A DNA stretch of 64,000 nucleotides from Gemmata massiliana (GTDB lineage: Bacteria; Planctomycetota; Planctomycetia; Gemmatales; Gemmataceae), in NCBI RefSeq assembly GCF_901538265.1, contig NZ_LR593886.1, positions 5,105,738-5,169,737 on the forward strand, read 5' to 3'. Shown one piece after another: positions 43,459-53,066 of this stretch (its first letter is position 1; each line of letters starts with the position of its first letter). The notes under the pieces were generated by a model. It was given only the letters and a program-made list of their open reading frames with translations. It had not been told where the DNA came from and did no database searches. Both the position numbers and the translations under genes were made by a program.

Positions 43459-46337
43459 ACACGCTCGATCGGGCCGAGCAGTACCTCGCCATCCCGCCCC
43501 AATACGGTGCCGACCTGGGCGGATTGTGGTGGTCGTCGCGCCGCGACGCCATCGAGCGACGTGACGGAGCCACGCTCGCCGTTGCAGACGAAATCCGCGC
43601 AGTGCTCGATGGCGCACTCACGCCCGCGACGGTGCCAGCGTTCGCGTTCGTGTTGAACGTACTGTTCCTGATGAAATCGAACGGTGGTACCCGGTTCGAG
43701 TCGCTCCACCAAGCCTACGCAGCCACACGCGGGGTCGCGGCTCGAGGACGAAACGTCGGGCTGTTGATCGCACGATTGTGCCGCGCCCTTCCTCCCGTTC
43801 CGGGGAGGATCACAATGGAGGACATCTCGGTCGCCCTCCGCTCGCTCCGGCTCTACGGACCGCACACGCGCACGGAATCGGCCGAAGAACCGCCGCTCAC
43901 GCGAGTCGAATTCGAGCAACACCTCGCGGACCAACTGACCCACTTCGATCGGGCAACGCTGATTCACTGGCTCACGCACGGGTGCGCGCCGGGCGCCGCG
44001 GGTCAACAACTGACCGAGCGCGCCGAAACGCTACCGGGGCGTGTAACGCAGCTCCTGTTGCTCGCTCGCAAGCGCGCGCGACTCGTCGGTGCTGCGTCGC
44101 TGGTATCGGCACTCGATGCCGCGCTCACGCTCCCGCCGCGCGGCCGGCCACCCAATGCTCTGCCGCTCGGCGGGTACTGCGACGTCACGACCCGCGGCGA
44201 CCCGGAGCGCCTGCTCCCGGGACAGTTCGCACTCGATCCGGACGAATTCGTGCGCCGGTTCGCTGCGAGCGAACTGTTGTACTTCAAGCGCGAGGAACCG
44301 CACGAAGCGGTGCGCCCGGAGCGCATCATCCTGCTCGATCAAGGTGTGCGAACGTGGGGGAGCGTCCGGTTCGCGCTCGCTGCTGCCGCGCTCGCGTTGC
44401 TCCGTGTGGATGCGAAACGGTCCGGCCCCGCGCGATTGTTCACCACGTCCGGCGCGGTCGACCTGTTGCACCCGAACCCGGCCGTGGTCGCGGACCGGTT
44501 GGAAGCGAGCGACTTGACCCCAAACCCGGGTGATGCCCTCGAACGACTGCTGCAAGCAGGTGAAGGAGAACCGCGCGACATCATCGTGTTGACGCACCCC
44601 CGGAACTGGCGCGAGCCGAACATCACCTCGGCCGCGGCGAAACACGCCGCCAACGATCGATTGTTCGCGGTCACCGTCGACGAAACCGGGCGGGCCGAAC
44701 TCTCACAGTGGATGCCGCACGGCGCGCGGGCACTGCGTTCGTTCCGCGTCGACCTCGTCGCGGCCGAAGCCGCACGCTCCGACTCAGACACCCCACGCCC
44801 AAAACTCGGTCCGTCACCCTCGACAGTCGGGTGGAGCGGCGAGGTCGAACCAGTGCCCTTCCCGTTCCGACCGGGTGTGGTCAGCGAACCGCAGCACTTT
44901 GGGTTCGCCACGCATTGCAGTTGGCTCGTGGCCGCCGGGCGCGATGGGGTACTTCACGGCTTCGCGTTCGACGGTACGCCGCCGGAAGTGCTCCCGCGCC
45001 CGTACCGAAGTGGTGTCGTGCTGAGGCACGTGGACGCGGTTCTCGGCGTGACTGGTGGTGTGGTCGTCTGCGGCCGAATGGCGGTGCTGAACGTACCGAC
45101 CGTTTCGGCCCCCGCGCCCCACGCCGTAACGTTGCACACCAGCGATTCCCCCGTGATGGCCTCCGGCGCGTCCGACGATCCCCTGCCGGAACAGTTGATC
45201 GCGGCCCACTACGACTGGGCGACTCGGCACGTCACTCTGCACGTACTCGGTCCGGTTTCGAGCGGTGCGCGCTGGTCGGCCTACCCGGACCTCCATTCCG
45301 TCACGGTGCGTACAAGTGGGGGAGCCGGCTGTGCCCTGGACCTCAGCACACACAGCCTTTTCCCTCAACCCAATCCGTCCCCCTCCACCATCGTTAGTCG
45401 CGCGCGCCACGCGTGGGATCGCGTTGCGAAGGGCGCACCGCCCTATGAGCTACCGATCTTGACCAAGTTTCCTGGCGAGGGCGTTTGGGACGCGCCGTTC
45501 GTGCTCCACACGAATCGGGGCGCGCTGACGATCCAACAACCACCGACACCCTGGCAAACAATCGCCCCGCTCCGCGACGGCAAGGTGTTTCTCACCGGCG
45601 CGCAATTCAATCGCGCTCAACTTGCCGGTGACGTGCTGGCGCTGTCGCACTCGAACGCCACAGAATCGAACCTTCTCTTACTCCGCGGACCAGACGGCGC
45701 GGTTCTCGGCGAGGTCCAACACCCCCAGGGCAAGCCCTTTGCACTTTCCGCCGATGGAATGCTCCTCGCTCGGTGCGACGGGGCGCATACGGTCACCATC
45801 ACGGACACGGCCGCACCCGCACAACCGTTCGCGACCGGAACACACGCCGCCCTTCACAACGGATTGCAGATCGAACTCAACGCGGCACCGTTCGAGCTGA
45901 CAATCACTATTGGTGGGTATCAGCATCGGCTCCGGATCGAATCCGGAGCGCTGCACTACGTTTCCCGTTGGGAAGTGCTGGAACAAGCGAATCCCCAGAA
46001 AAAGCCGGCTTATTACTCCCCGGCGAACTACGACACCGTTCGGTTCCCGATCCGTGAATCGGTGCTCGTTGACGGATGGATCGCGGTTGTTGATCGGCTC
46101 GGGCAGGTTCTGCTGTTCCGGCGCGAGGGGACGCTGGTCGCGGCGTTCGTGGTCCGGCGCGAGCGCGTGGCCGCATGGGTTCCCGGCGGAGTATTTTGGG
46201 GCGATGCGCGATTGATCGGCGGCCCGGCCACTCCGGACGCGGCCGAAAAAATTGGCCGGGCCATTTCCGAAGCGGGAGGCACCAGTGGAGATACCGTTCC
46301 GGTTGGTCCGGCGCGAGATTCCGGTCAGCGCGGCTGA
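43455..46337 (+). CDS. vWA-like plus beta-propeller protein of ternary system
   Basis: This 960-residue protein has a helical N-terminus (about 1-280), a vWA-like domain (about 285-445) and a beta-propeller (about 470-960, with repeated short strands such as HCSWLVAAGRDGVLHGF and GKPFALSADGMLLARCDG). The metal-site position reads ILLDQGVRTWGSV, where DxSxS is expected, so the MIDAS looks degenerate. It overlaps the preceding gene by 4 bases and the next by 53. The three-part set with MoxR fits the published ternary architecture; its biochemical role is unknown. Confidence 0.82.
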   Translation: MNTLDRAEQYLAIPPQYGADLGGLWWSSRRDAIERRDGATLAVADEIRAVLDGALTPATVPAFAFVLNVLFLMKSNGGTRFESLHQAYAATRGVAARGRNVGLLIARLCRALPPVPGRITMEDISVALRSLRLYGPHTRTESAEEPPLTRVEFEQHLADQLTHFDRATLIHWLTHGCAPGAAGQQLTERAETLPGRVTQLLLLARKRARLVGAASLVSALDAALTLPPRGRPPNALPLGGYCDVTTRGDPERLLPGQFALDPDEFVRRFAASELLYFKREEPHEAVRPERIILLDQGVRTWGSVRFALAAAALALLRVDAKRSGPARLFTTSGAVDLLHPNPAVVADRLEASDLTPNPGDALERLLQAGEGEPRDIIVLTHPRNWREPNITSAAAKHAANDRLFAVTVDETGRAELSQWMPHGARALRSFRVDLVAAEAARSDSDTPRPKLGPSPSTVGWSGEVEPVPFPFRPGVVSEPQHFGFATHCSWLVAAGRDGVLHGFAFDGTPPEVLPRPYRSGVVLRHVDAVLGVTGGVVVCGRMAVLNVPTVSAPAPHAVTLHTSDSPVMASGASDDPLPEQLIAAHYDWATRHVTLHVLGPVSSGARWSAYPDLHSVTVRTSGGAGCALDLSTHSLFPQPNPSPSTIVSRARHAWDRVAKGAPPYELPILTKFPGEGVWDAPFVLHTNRGALTIQQPPTPWQTIAPLRDGKVFLTGAQFNRAQLAGDVLALSHSNATESNLLLLRGPDGAVLGEVQHPQGKPFALSADGMLLARCDGAHTVTITDTAAPAQPFATGTHAALHNGLQIELNAAPFELTITIGGYQHRLRIESGALHYVSRWEVLEQANPQKKPAYYSPANYDTVRFPIRESVLVDGWIAVVDRLGQVLLFRREGTLVAAFVVRRERVAAWVPGGVFWGDARLIGGPATPDAAEKIGRAISEAGGTSGDTVPVGPARDSGQRG

Positions 46338-49029
46338 TGCGTTCCTGTTGTTCGCGAACGACGCGAGCGCGTTAGCCACAGCCTGCGCGCTGTTCGGTGA
46401 ACTCCCTGCGGTATTCGCGCTCCAGAACGGCTTCCTGCTCCTACCGAGCACTTCGGAGACGCGCGCGCTACCCGGCGCGATCCGATTGCGCCGACTGGCC
46501 GGCGACTTGTTCGTGCCGACCGACGCGAACTTGCTCCCGGCACTGCTCCCGGACGAAGCATCCGGTCTAACGCGGGACCGCGGGCTGGTGATTCTGGCGG
46601 GCGGAACCGTCCTCGCGTTCGATGTCATGCGCCCGCTACCGGTCACGAGTTGGCTCAAGCCCGCCGCACTGCGTCGCGCGGAGTGGCGCCCGCTCCCCGA
46701 GCGCCCGGAGCGTCCCAACACACTGATGGTGATCGAGCGCCCGGTGCCACCGGTCACGGCCGTGATCGAGATCCTCAGTGCGGGCGCACCTGATAGCACG
46801 CGCCCCCTTTCGGGAACGGGAGAAGACGAAAACGCCAGCTCAGGCGTTCCCGAAGAAGCGCGGCCGCGCAAGGGAGGGTCGATGTTGGGGCGGGCTGCTG
46901 CGGGCGCGGGGCTTGCGGCCGGCGGGTTCCTCGCGTGGCTCGGCAAGCAGTTCGGTTCAAATAAGTTGGCCCGGATCGGTGGCGATCTCGCGCACAAGGC
47001 ACTCGAACGTGTTCCGCGATTGAGCGAGAAGCTGTTCGGGGAGCAAGAAGCCGCGCTCCGCGAGGTGCTGCGACAGTTGCAGTCGGGCGACATCGAGAAG
47101 GGACTTCAGCACGCCCCGATCGCGGTGGCCGATCCCGATCAACCGGCCCGAGTCGGCAGGAACTCGAAGCTCGCGCGCCGCAACCCGCGGTACTCGCTCC
47201 GCGATCTGGTGGGGACCGGCGGGGGCGGTGGAACGGCGTGGTTGGGCGGCGGGGACGTGTGGTTGGAATTGGCACGCGAGTACCGCCGGCTCGCCGCCGA
47301 AGCGAGCGCACGCGGGGATCATCGCCGCGCCGCATACCTGTACGGGGTGCTGCTCCGCGACCTGCGAAGCGCGGCGAACGCACTCGTTGCTGGGGGACTG
47401 TTCCGCGACGCCGCAGTGCTGTTTCGCGACCGACTGAACGACCCTCGCGCCGCGGCGAGTGCGTTCGAGCGCGCCGGGATTCACGACGAGGCGCTGCGAC
47501 TGTTCGAGAAATTGGCGCTCTACGAGGAAGCCGGCGACTTGCTCCGACGCCTCGGTGACGAAGACCGCGCAGTGGTATCCTACCTCCGCGCCGCGAACCG
47601 ATTACGTAACGATCGAAAGTTCCTGGCCGCGGGCGATCTCGCGCTGTCCAAGGCGTACCGCCGGGACGTGGCGACGGACCTTTATCGACTCGGGTGGCAG
47701 CACTCCGGCAGCGCAGAATCCATTACGTGTGCAACGCGGCTACTCGACGGGTACGTTGCCACAAACGACCGATCCGCTTTCGGTCACTTCTTGAACGAGG
47801 CCGAAAGCGCGCTCGCCGACCGACCGCGTGACGGGGGGCGGTTCTTCAATTACGCCCTGAGTTCGAGTACCGAGTTTCTTCCCGAAGACGCTCGCGCGGA
47901 TCTCACTGATCGGGTGCGATTAATGTTCGCAGCACACTTACGCGCGCACGCCCTCATCGGCGGAGCCAGTGGGCTGGTCGGCGAGTTGTTCCGAACTGAT
48001 CGGGTCTGGTCGGCGCCCGTTCATCGAGACGCGGCGTTCGCCGCACACAGTCGCACAGTGCCCTCCGAACCACCCAAGCCGGTTCCGCCACGGGAACCGG
48101 ACCGACGCCTCGTCGCCGGTCCCGTCACGGCAGTCACGGCCGTGCGCGGAACGTTTGATGTGGTCGTCGCCGGAACGGGCGAGATCGTCTGTTGGCGGAT
48201 GTCGGACGGACGGGTTCAAGTGGTGGCGACGAAGAGCGAACGAGTCACCGCGCTGTCGGCGTCCGCGCGGGGTGATGTTATCTACGCCGTCACCACCAGC
48301 GCCGACCGAAAGTGGCGGCTCCGTTGTTTCGCCGCGGACCGCGGGGGCACGTTTCGGCCGACAACTCAGTACACGCTCCAGACCGACGATAGTACCGACC
48401 CCTTTATTTACCTGCAAACCGCGGCGCCGTTTCGTGCCGGCGAACACCGGGTTGCGGTTTCAACCCCCACTGAGAACCTCGCATTCGTCGGCCCGTACCT
48501 CCAGTCCGACCCAATGGACCCGTTTATCGGCGACGGTGTACCCACACATCTACTTGTAGAAACTGGGGACGGGGGAATCTGGTGCTGGACGGGTACGCGC
48601 ATCTGGCACCGCCCCAGTACGGACCCCACAGCGTGTTTGTGGAACGCTCCAAGCACTCCGGGCAATCAAGTCGATTGGCTCACGCCGACACCCTCGGCGC
48701 TAGAAATTGCAATGGTGACTATGACCGGCCAGGTTTGCTGGGCCGAATTCGACGCACACGATACGAAAAAGGGCCACAATCGTAGCGCCTTCACCGCACC
48801 GTCAACCTGTTACAGAGCGGCTTGTTTGGTTGCACCAAACACAATCGTCGCCGCCGCAGACCCGAACGAAGTTCATTGGCTCCGCGTCGCGGGAAATCAA
48901 TTGATCGTGTCGGACACAGTCACCCTAACGATACCCACTGTTGTGGTCTCACTGATCGCGCGACCCGATCCCAATGAGGTGATTGCAATTCTGTCGGACG
49001 GAGGGGGATACCGGATTCAACGGCCGTAA
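46285..49029 (+). CDS. Helical-repeat and beta-propeller protein of ternary system
   Basis: This 914-residue protein has an N-terminal unknown domain (about 1-170), a Gly/Ala-rich linker (SMLGRAAAGAGLAAGGFLAW), TPR-like helices (about 315-560, such as AAYLYGVLLRDLRSAANAL, AASAFERAGIHDEALRLFE) and a C-terminal propeller (about 590-914). The GTG at 46285 is chosen because GGGAGG sits 5 bases upstream; it starts inside the preceding gene. This is the last gene of the operon. The TPR part may hold partners while the propeller recognises a target; that is inference. Confidence 0.82.
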   Translation: MEIPFRLVRREIPVSAADAFLLFANDASALATACALFGELPAVFALQNGFLLLPSTSETRALPGAIRLRRLAGDLFVPTDANLLPALLPDEASGLTRDRGLVILAGGTVLAFDVMRPLPVTSWLKPAALRRAEWRPLPERPERPNTLMVIERPVPPVTAVIEILSAGAPDSTRPLSGTGEDENASSGVPEEARPRKGGSMLGRAAAGAGLAAGGFLAWLGKQFGSNKLARIGGDLAHKALERVPRLSEKLFGEQEAALREVLRQLQSGDIEKGLQHAPIAVADPDQPARVGRNSKLARRNPRYSLRDLVGTGGGGGTAWLGGGDVWLELAREYRRLAAEASARGDHRRAAYLYGVLLRDLRSAANALVAGGLFRDAAVLFRDRLNDPRAAASAFERAGIHDEALRLFEKLALYEEAGDLLRRLGDEDRAVVSYLRAANRLRNDRKFLAAGDLALSKAYRRDVATDLYRLGWQHSGSAESITCATRLLDGYVATNDRSAFGHFLNEAESALADRPRDGGRFFNYALSSSTEFLPEDARADLTDRVRLMFAAHLRAHALIGGASGLVGELFRTDRVWSAPVHRDAAFAAHSRTVPSEPPKPVPPREPDRRLVAGPVTAVTAVRGTFDVVVAGTGEIVCWRMSDGRVQVVATKSERVTALSASARGDVIYAVTTSADRKWRLRCFAADRGGTFRPTTQYTLQTDDSTDPFIYLQTAAPFRAGEHRVAVSTPTENLAFVGPYLQSDPMDPFIGDGVPTHLLVETGDGGIWCWTGTRIWHRPSTDPTACLWNAPSTPGNQVDWLTPTPSALEIAMVTMTGQVCWAEFDAHDTKKGHNRSAFTAPSTCYRAACLVAPNTIVAAADPNEVHWLRVAGNQLIVSDTVTLTIPTVVVSLIARPDPNEVIAILSDGGGYRIQRP

Positions 49030-49033
49030 ACCC

Positions 49034-49684
49034 TTATGCACCGCTGTTCGCGGGAACTGGTTCTGCCGGAGGTGCAAAGGCTTCTGCGTGCTCCCGGAGG
49101 AGTTGACCGGCAGCGACACCGTCGCCGCGTTCCAGAGCCGCGAGAATCCGAGCATAAGACGTTTCGGCCACTTTACGGTTAATCTCGCCCCATCCGAGCC
49201 GGATGCGCACCCACGTCTCGAACGCAAGTGATTCCCATAGACGAAGAAGCGTCGCGTTCCCAGAGGCCGCGACGATCATTCGGTGGAGCGTGTAAACGTG
49301 GGCCGCTTGGTCCGGATAATCCTTCGCATCCGCCGCCCGAAGAATGCACGCGACCTCGATACGCAGTTCTTCAACGCCGTTCACGAACGCCGCAGCCGCA
49401 GTTGTCGCAGCCGCCTGCTCTAATAATCCACGTGCGGCATACGCTTCGCGGATCTCCGGGACACCCACGATTCGGACCCGCGTGCCGCGATGGGGCGTGG
49501 TTTCTACCAGATGGGTCGCTTCCAGTTCGCGCAGAGCTTCGCGGACCGATCCCTGACTCGTGCCCAGTTCCCGGGCAATTTGAAGCTCAATGAGCCGCTC
49601 GCCCGGCTGGTAGTGACCGGCCAGAATGCGTTCCGTCAAGGTTCGGCGCACCTGATCCCGAACGCTCGCCTTTTTCACGGCCAT
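49034..49684 (-). CDS. GntR family transcriptional regulator (FCD type)
   Basis: This 216-residue protein has a winged helix (SVRDQVRRTLTERILAGHYQPGERL, QGSVREALRELEATHLVE) and an FCD-type helical ligand domain with the metal-binding-type His in LHRMIVAASGN and a later His in REHAEAF. FCD regulators respond to organic acids or similar. It is divergent from the RND pump genes, with 196 bp between, so it probably represses them and itself. Its 3' end abuts the ternary operon by 4 bases. Confidence 0.92.
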   Translation of the reverse strand: MAVKKASVRDQVRRTLTERILAGHYQPGERLIELQIARELGTSQGSVREALRELEATHLVETTPHRGTRVRIVGVPEIREAYAARGLLEQAAATTAAAAFVNGVEELRIEVACILRAADAKDYPDQAAHVYTLHRMIVAASGNATLLRLWESLAFETWVRIRLGWGEINRKVAETSYARILAALERGDGVAAGQLLREHAEAFAPPAEPVPANSGA

Positions 49685-49767
49685 CGCGCGAACCTCGGAG
49701 AGTAGGTCGTTGAGGTATTATTCGTGCCACACAGCCTTTCCGCCAGCAAGCCGAATCACGAATTATC

Positions 49768-49781
49768 AATTATCGATAATT
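49768..49781. promoter_or_regulatory. 14-bp palindrome, candidate GntR operator
   Basis: AATTATCGATAATT is a perfect palindrome, preceded at 49761 by a further half site AATTATC. It lies between the divergent GntR and RND genes in an otherwise GC-rich region. Operator role is inferred from position and symmetry. Confidence 0.5.
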
Positions 49782-49880
49782 TCTGACAGCCCACTGAGCC
49801 GGGCTGGTATCCCTTAACCGAACGGGTTCATTCGCGTTTGTTGCTTCGTTGCGAGTGACCCGTGATTGAGGGGCCGGGAG

Positions 49881-52800
49881 ATGTGGATCGTTAGGCTCGC
49901 CCTTGATCGGCCGTACACGTTTATCGTCACGTCCCTCCTCATTCTCGTGGTCGGGATGGTGGCCATCCGCAAGATGCCCGTGGACAACTTCCCGGACATC
50001 GACATCCCGGTTGTTACGGTCGTCTACCTGTACCCCGGGATGCCGCCGGACGACGTGGAGAAGCGCATTCTGCTTGTGACCGAACGGGTGCTCACCGCGT
50101 CGGTGAACGACATCGAGCACATGGAGAGCCAGGCGTACACCGGCACCGGGGTGATCCGCATCTACTTCCAGCCGAAAGCCAAGATCGAGGCCGCGACCGC
50201 ACAAGTCACCGCGACCTGCCAGACCGTTCTGAACAACATGCCGCCCGGCACGACACCGCCGTACATCGTGCGCTACAGCGCGACGAGCGTACCGGTCGCA
50301 CAGATCGCGGTTTCGAGTGACACACTGACCGAAGCCGAACTGTACGACTTCGCCGCCAACTTCATCATTCAGCGCCTCGGTACCGTGCAAGGCGCGCGGG
50401 TGCCGCAGCCCTACGGCGGCAAGCCGCGCCAGATCATGGTGGACCTCCAGCCGGACCAACTCTACGCACGCGGGCTGTCCGCGGCCGACGTCAGCACAGC
50501 CGTGAACGCCCAGAACCTCATTCTCCCGGCCGGGACCGCGAAGATCGGTGACACCGACTTCAACATCAAGGTGAACAGCAGCCCGGAAGTCGTGGATGCG
50601 TTCAACCAAATTCCAGTGAAGACGGTGAATGGCGCACCGGTGTACCTGCGCGACGTGGCTCAAGTGCGGGACGGGTACGCGGTCCAAACGAACGTGGTCC
50701 GGCGCGACGGGAAGCGGGCGGTACTGCTGCCGATCCTCAAGAGCGAGGGGGCGTCCACGCTGGACGTCGTGACCCGCGTGCGCGCGGCCCTGCCGGGGAT
50801 TCAGGCGCAACTGCCGCCGGAACTGAAGTTGGAAATTCTCTTCGACCAATCGGTGTTCGTCCGCGAATCGGTAGACGGAGTGTTGAAGGAAGGTGCGATT
50901 GCTGCGGGGCTGACCGCGATCCTGATCCTGGTCTTCCTCGGGTCGTGGCGCTCGACGCTCATCATCATTATCTCCATTCCGCTGTCGGTCTTATGCTCGA
51001 TCGTCACGCTGTGGGCGTTCGGCGAAACGCTCAACGTGATGACGCTGGGCGGACTGGCTCTGGCGGTCGGTATCCTGGTGGACGACGCGACGGTCGAAAT
51101 CGAGAACGTTCACCGCAACCTCGGGATGAGGAAGCCGCTGCGCGAGGCCATTCTCGATGGTGCGGCCCAAATCGCGGTACCGGCCCTCGTCTCGACGCTG
51201 TCGATCTGCATCGTGTTCGTCCCGGTCGTGTTCCTCACGGGTCCGGCCGCGTACCTGTTCATTCCGCTCGCGCTGGCCGTGATTTTCGCCATGCTCGCGA
51301 GCTACTTCCTGTCGCGGACGCTCGTGCCGACGCTCATGCTGTTCCTGTTGGGCCGCGAGGCCGATCAGTACGCGAGCGGGCACCACGAATCGGGCGGGTT
51401 CTTCGGCCGGCTGCACGCCCGGTTCGAGCACACGTTCGAGTGTGTGCGCCAGGCGTACCGCGGACTGCTGGACTGGGCACTCGCGAACCGCGGGATCACA
51501 GTCGTGGTCATGCTGGTGTTCGCGGTCGGGTCGTTTGCGCTCATCCCGTTCATCGGGCGCGATTTCTTCCCGACGGTCGACGCGGGCCAGATCCGGCTCC
51601 ACGTTCGGGCGCCGGTCGGCACGCGCATCGAGGAAACGGAACGCATATTCGGGCAGATCGAAGATGTGATTCGCAAAGAAGTGCCGGACGAGGAACGCGA
51701 CTCGATCATCGACAACATGGGCGTATCGCCGTTTTACACGAACACAGCGTACATCAACAATGAACTCGTCAGCGTCTACGACGGCGAGATCCTGGTTTCA
51801 CTCAAGCACGACCACAAGCCCACGGCGGAACACATCCGTCGGTTGCGCCAGGAGCTGCCGAAGCGGTTCCCGGGCTGCACATTCGACTTCCTACCGGCCG
51901 ACGTGACCGGGCAGGTGCTCACGTTCGGCAAGTCGGCGCCGATCAACGTCCAGGTGGTGGGCGTTCGGCGCGAAGAGAACCTCGCGGTCGCCAAGCGACT
52001 CCGGGAGCGGCTCGCTCGCATCCCGGGTGTGGTGGATGTCCGCATGCGGCAAATTCCCGACGCACCAGAACTGCGTATCGACGTAGACCGGGTGATGGCG
52101 AGCGGGCTGAACGTGACGCAGCAAGAAGCCGCACGGTCGCTGCTCGTGTCGCTGAGTTCGTCGTTCCAGGGCACGCCGAACTTCTGGGTGAGCCCCAAGA
52201 ACGGCGTGAACTATCGCGTCGCGGTTCAAACTCCGCAGGGGAAGATCGACTCCGTCGACGCCCTCCTCAGTACGCCGGTTACGACCTCCGGTGGGGTCGG
52301 CCAACCGCAACTGTTGACCAACCTGGCCTCGCTACGGCGCTCGGAATCGGCCGGTCTCATCAGCCACTACAACGTGCAGACCGTTTACGAAGTGTGCGCG
52401 ACCGTTCAGGACCGCGACCTCGGCGGCGCGGCATCCGAGATCCGCTCGCTGGTCGAGGAGACACGCGGAACGCTGCCAAAGGGGAGCACGATCGCGATCC
52501 GCGGGCAGATCGAGAGCATGGACGAATCGTTCGCGGGCCTCGGCTTCGGGCTGTTGTTCGCGGTGCTGTTGGTGTACCTGCTCATGGTCGTCAACTTCCA
52601 ATCGTGGATCGATCCGTTCATCATCCTCACCGCCCTTCCGGGTGCGGCTGGCGGCATCCTCTGGGCGCTGTTCAGCACGGGAACCACGGTCAGCGTCCCG
52701 GCCCTGATGGGCGGGATCATGACCGTCGGCGTGGCGACCGCGAACAGCATCCTGATGGTGACGTTCGCCAACGAGCAGCGCGCCGCGGGTCTGGACGGTC

Positions 52801-53066
52801 GCAGTGCCGCACTCGCCGCCGGTTCCACCCGCCTGCGACCCGTGCTCATGACCGCGATGGCGATGATCGTCGGGATGCTGCCAATGTCCCTGGGCCACGG
52901 CGAGGGCGGCGAACAAAACGCCCCTCTCGGCCGGGCCGTGATCGGCGGGTTGAGCATCGCAACAATGTACACCCTGTTCTTCGTGCCCGTTATGTACAGT
53001 CTGCTTCGCCGCCGGTCGAGCGACGCGGCGAGCCCTGATGCCAGCCCCGAAAGGAGCCAGTCATGA
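49881..53066 (+). CDS. RND efflux transporter, inner-membrane pump
   Basis: This 1061-residue protein is an AcrB/HAE1-family RND pump: an N-terminal membrane helix, PVDNFPDIDIPVVTVV, two large periplasmic loops, and helices with the proton-relay region LAVGILVDDATVEIEN near residue 400 (both Asp residues kept). It exports drugs or other compounds using the proton gradient. The ATG at 49881 has GAGGGG 7 bases upstream. The adaptor gene overlaps its end by 4 bases; no TolC-like outer-membrane channel is beside it. Confidence 0.95.
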   Translation: MWIVRLALDRPYTFIVTSLLILVVGMVAIRKMPVDNFPDIDIPVVTVVYLYPGMPPDDVEKRILLVTERVLTASVNDIEHMESQAYTGTGVIRIYFQPKAKIEAATAQVTATCQTVLNNMPPGTTPPYIVRYSATSVPVAQIAVSSDTLTEAELYDFAANFIIQRLGTVQGARVPQPYGGKPRQIMVDLQPDQLYARGLSAADVSTAVNAQNLILPAGTAKIGDTDFNIKVNSSPEVVDAFNQIPVKTVNGAPVYLRDVAQVRDGYAVQTNVVRRDGKRAVLLPILKSEGASTLDVVTRVRAALPGIQAQLPPELKLEILFDQSVFVRESVDGVLKEGAIAAGLTAILILVFLGSWRSTLIIIISIPLSVLCSIVTLWAFGETLNVMTLGGLALAVGILVDDATVEIENVHRNLGMRKPLREAILDGAAQIAVPALVSTLSICIVFVPVVFLTGPAAYLFIPLALAVIFAMLASYFLSRTLVPTLMLFLLGREADQYASGHHESGGFFGRLHARFEHTFECVRQAYRGLLDWALANRGITVVVMLVFAVGSFALIPFIGRDFFPTVDAGQIRLHVRAPVGTRIEETERIFGQIEDVIRKEVPDEERDSIIDNMGVSPFYTNTAYINNELVSVYDGEILVSLKHDHKPTAEHIRRLRQELPKRFPGCTFDFLPADVTGQVLTFGKSAPINVQVVGVRREENLAVAKRLRERLARIPGVVDVRMRQIPDAPELRIDVDRVMASGLNVTQQEAARSLLVSLSSSFQGTPNFWVSPKNGVNYRVAVQTPQGKIDSVDALLSTPVTTSGGVGQPQLLTNLASLRRSESAGLISHYNVQTVYEVCATVQDRDLGGAASEIRSLVEETRGTLPKGSTIAIRGQIESMDESFAGLGFGLLFAVLLVYLLMVVNFQSWIDPFIILTALPGAAGGILWALFSTGTTVSVPALMGGIMTVGVATANSILMVTFANEQRAAGLDGRSAALAAGSTRLRPVLMTAMAMIVGMLPMSLGHGEGGEQNAPLGRAVIGGLSIATMYTLFFVPVMYSLLRRRSSDAASPDASPERSQS

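Noticed and set aside
49866-49880. Upstream TTG start of the RND pump
   Set aside because: The ATG at 49881 has a good ribosome binding site and the first membrane helix begins right after it.
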